A stretch of DNA of 6,861 bases from NCBI GenBank assembly GCA_964008355.1, contig CAXGBD010000064.1, forward strand, positions 1 through 6,861, written 5' to 3'. This DNA is from DTSX01 sp964008355 (GTDB taxonomy: Bacteria; Pseudomonadota; Gammaproteobacteria; Steroidobacterales; UBA11654). Positions within the stretch are counted from its first letter, which is position 1. Each line of letters opens with the position of its first letter. Below the pieces are notes generated by a model. The model was not told where the DNA came from. It saw only the letters and a list, made by a program, of their open reading frames with translations, and did not search any database. Below are positions 5,209 to 6,861 of the stretch, one piece after another. The translations under genes were made by a program, and so were the position numbers.

Positions 5209-6861
5209 ATGAAATCGGCACCTAAAAAGTCAGAACATGAGACTTTAGAGGTCGAATACCAAACTGCTTCCATTGATATTTGGGATAAAAAATATCGACT
5301 CAAAGAACTTTCTGGAAAACCGATTGATCTGGACATAGATGACACCTTTAAAAGAGTGGCTAAGGCTTTATCAGAATTAGAAGATCCAGAACAACAAGAA
5401 AAATGGGAACAAGAGTTTTTGTGGACTTTACGTTCAGGAGCGATTCCTGCTGGAAGAATTATGTCTAATGCTGGCGCAGGAGAACATAAGCCGGCAACCT
5501 CAACCATTAATTGCACTGTTTCTGGTTCGATACATGATTCAATGATAGGAATATTGGAAAAAGTAACTGAGGCAGGTCTAACATTAAAGGCAGGCTGTGG
5601 AATCGGTTATGAGTTTTCAACTTTAAGACCAAAAGGTGCTTATGTTACAGGCGCAGGTGCTTTTACTTCTGGACCATTGTCATTTATGGATATCTACGAT
5701 AAAACGTGTTTCACCGTTTCTTCTGCAGGAGGGAGAAGGGGAGCTCAAATGGCAACTTTTGATGTTAGTCATCCAGATGTTGAAGATTTTATTAAAGCCA
5801 AACAAGAGGACGGGAGATTGAGGCAGTTCAATCTTTCACTATTGATCACAAATGAGTTCATGGAAGCAGTGACAAAAGACGAAGATTGGTCTCTTGCCTT
5901 TCCCTTGGACCCAAGATTGCCAGAATCTGCAACTATTGATCTGGAAGATCCAACAAAAGTTCTTTGGAAACCATGGACTGTCACTGAAGGTTATATAACT
6001 AATGAAGAAGGTTTGGTCGCTTGTAAGGTTTATAAAGTTATAAAAGCCAGACAACTATGGGATCTTATTATGGCCTCAACATACGATTATGCTGAACCAG
6101 GATTTATTCTTATAGATAGAGTTAATGAAATGAATAATAACTGGTTCGATGAAAATATACGTGCGACTAATCCATGTGGGGAACAACCTTTGCCTGAGTA
6201 CGGTTCTTGTTTGTTGGGCTCAGTTAACCTAACTCGTTTTGTGCAGAATCCATTTAGCCAAGCTGTATCTTTTGACTGGGATTGTTTCAGGAAAGTCGTC
6301 AGCATTTTTACGAGAATGCTGGATAATGTTGTGGAGATTAATGCCTTACCCATTCAGCAACAAAGAGATGAAATCCTCAGTAAGAGAAGACACGGCATGG
6401 GATTTTTAGGACTGGGATCAGCCATGACCATGATGGGCATGAAGTATGGTAGTGAAGCTTCACTTGAGTTTACAGACCGGGTTAGCAAGGAACTGGCTAT
6501 GACAGGCTGGAAAGTTGCTTTAGAACTAGCTAAGGAAAAAGGTCCTGCACCTATTTTATTAAAAGAATTTTGCGTCACCAAAGACATGCTCAAGAAAAAA
6601 CCAGAAATGATCGATGATGGTTGGCAAATAGGCGATAAGATACCTGGTAGAATTTTGCATGCAAAATACAGTAGTTACATGCAACAAATTGCAGAAATAG
6701 AGCCTGAATTGGTTGAGCACTTATCGGAAATTGGTGCAAGATTTACGCATCATACATCCATCGCACCTACTGGAACCATTTCGTTGTCGATTGGTAACAA
6801 TGTCAGTAATGGCATTGAACCAAGTTTTGCACATCATTATTTTAGGAATGTCATTAGGGAA
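5209..6861 (+). CDS. nrdJ: Adenosylcobalamin-dependent (class II) ribonucleoside-diphosphate reductase, 3' end cut by the window
   Basis: An open frame of 551 codons runs from ATG at 5209 to the last base without a stop. The product reduces ribonucleotides to deoxyribonucleotides using a thiyl radical made from coenzyme B12. Visible family features are GRIMSNAGA at 82-90, the redox cysteine C102 in STINCTV, GCGIGYEFSTLRPKG at 129-143, GGRRGAQMATFDVSHPDVEDFIKAK from 174, the active-site motif NPCGE at 321-325 (N321, thiyl C323, E325), second redox cysteine C334, and the loop APTGTISLSIGNNVSNGIEP at 519-538. The C323-C334 spacing of 11 equals that of C322 and C333 in Thermotoga NrdJ. The short N-terminus leaves no room for an ATP-cone, so overall-activity control by dATP is not evident. 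Class II proteins of this kind often exceed 700 residues, so the C-terminal swinging cysteines are probably beyond the edge. Class I NrdA is less likely from sequence style. Confidence 0.92.
   Translation, partial: MKSAPKKSEHETLEVEYQTASIDIWDKKYRLKELSGKPIDLDIDDTFKRVAKALSELEDPEQQEKWEQEFLWTLRSGAIPAGRIMSNAGAGEHKPATSTINCTVSGSIHDSMIGILEKVTEAGLTLKAGCGIGYEFSTLRPKGAYVTGAGAFTSGPLSFMDIYDKTCFTVSSAGGRRGAQMATFDVSHPDVEDFIKAKQEDGRLRQFNLSLLITNEFMEAVTKDEDWSLAFPLDPRLPESATIDLEDPTKVLWKPWTVTEGYITNEEGLVACKVYKVIKARQLWDLIMASTYDYAEPGFILIDRVNEMNNNWFDENIRATNPCGEQPLPEYGSCLLGSVNLTRFVQNPFSQAVSFDWDCFRKVVSIFTRMLDNVVEINALPIQQQRDEILSKRRHGMGFLGLGSAMTMMGMKYGSEASLEFTDRVSKELAMTGWKVALELAKEKGPAPILLKEFCVTKDMLKKKPEMIDDGWQIGDKIPGRILHAKYSSYMQQIAEIEPELVEHLSEIGARFTHHTSIAPTGTISLSIGNNVSNGIEPSFAHHYFRNVIRE

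Noticed and set aside
5199..5516. Leftward 105-codon open frame over the start of nrdJ
   Set aside because: It is the antisense shadow of NrdJ codons with clear family motifs on the other strand; the product shows no recognisable features.
5769..6593. Several leftward small open frames over nrdJ
   Set aside because: All lie opposite the continuous NrdJ frame, which carries the active-site motifs; no independent evidence for coding.
5209..6861. Class I reductase large subunit NrdA
   Set aside because: The motif style (GCGIGYEFS, GGRRGAQMATFDVSHPD) and the cysteine spacing fit cobalamin-dependent enzymes better, and the N-terminus lacks an ATP-cone. A final decision needs the missing C-terminus and neighbours.

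Overview
The window looks like a chromosomal housekeeping segment of an AT-leaning gammaproteobacterium, possibly a marine or other free-living lineage. That placement is inferred from protein resemblance and gene content and is not proven. It holds six protein-coding genes, two of them cut by the window edges. There is no sign of mobile DNA, CRISPR, rRNA or tRNA.

Left block (1-2161): the N-terminus of a pteridine-reductase-like short-chain dehydrogenase runs leftward off the edge. A divergent pair of genes runs rightward: a MidA/NDUFAF7-family SAM-dependent methyltransferase starting at TTG, then, 8 nt later, undecaprenyl-diphosphatase UppP. The two are probably cotranscribed. Middle block (2200-4758): a leftward pair, a DegQ-type periplasmic serine protease with two PDZ domains followed by the CCA-adding enzyme Cca. 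Cca converges on uppP across a 38-nt gap containing a small dyad.

Right block (4759-6861): a 450-nt AT-rich divergent intergenic region, then the first 551 codons of an adenosylcobalamin-dependent (class II) ribonucleotide reductase, NrdJ, open to the end of the window. The intergenic region is the most informative non-coding part. It has two good matches to the NrdR-box consensus 180 bp apart, a TTGACA-type promoter just before the second box, and two long near-perfect palindromes on the degQ side.

The genes share no single pathway: folate/pterin reduction, protein methylation, cell-wall lipid carrier recycling, tRNA maturation, envelope protein quality control and dNTP synthesis. No undescribed multi-gene system is visible. 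The points worth a second look are the regulatory architecture of the nrdJ-degQ region, a Cca whose HD-like region has lost the HD residues, and the unexplained methyltransferase-uppP pairing.
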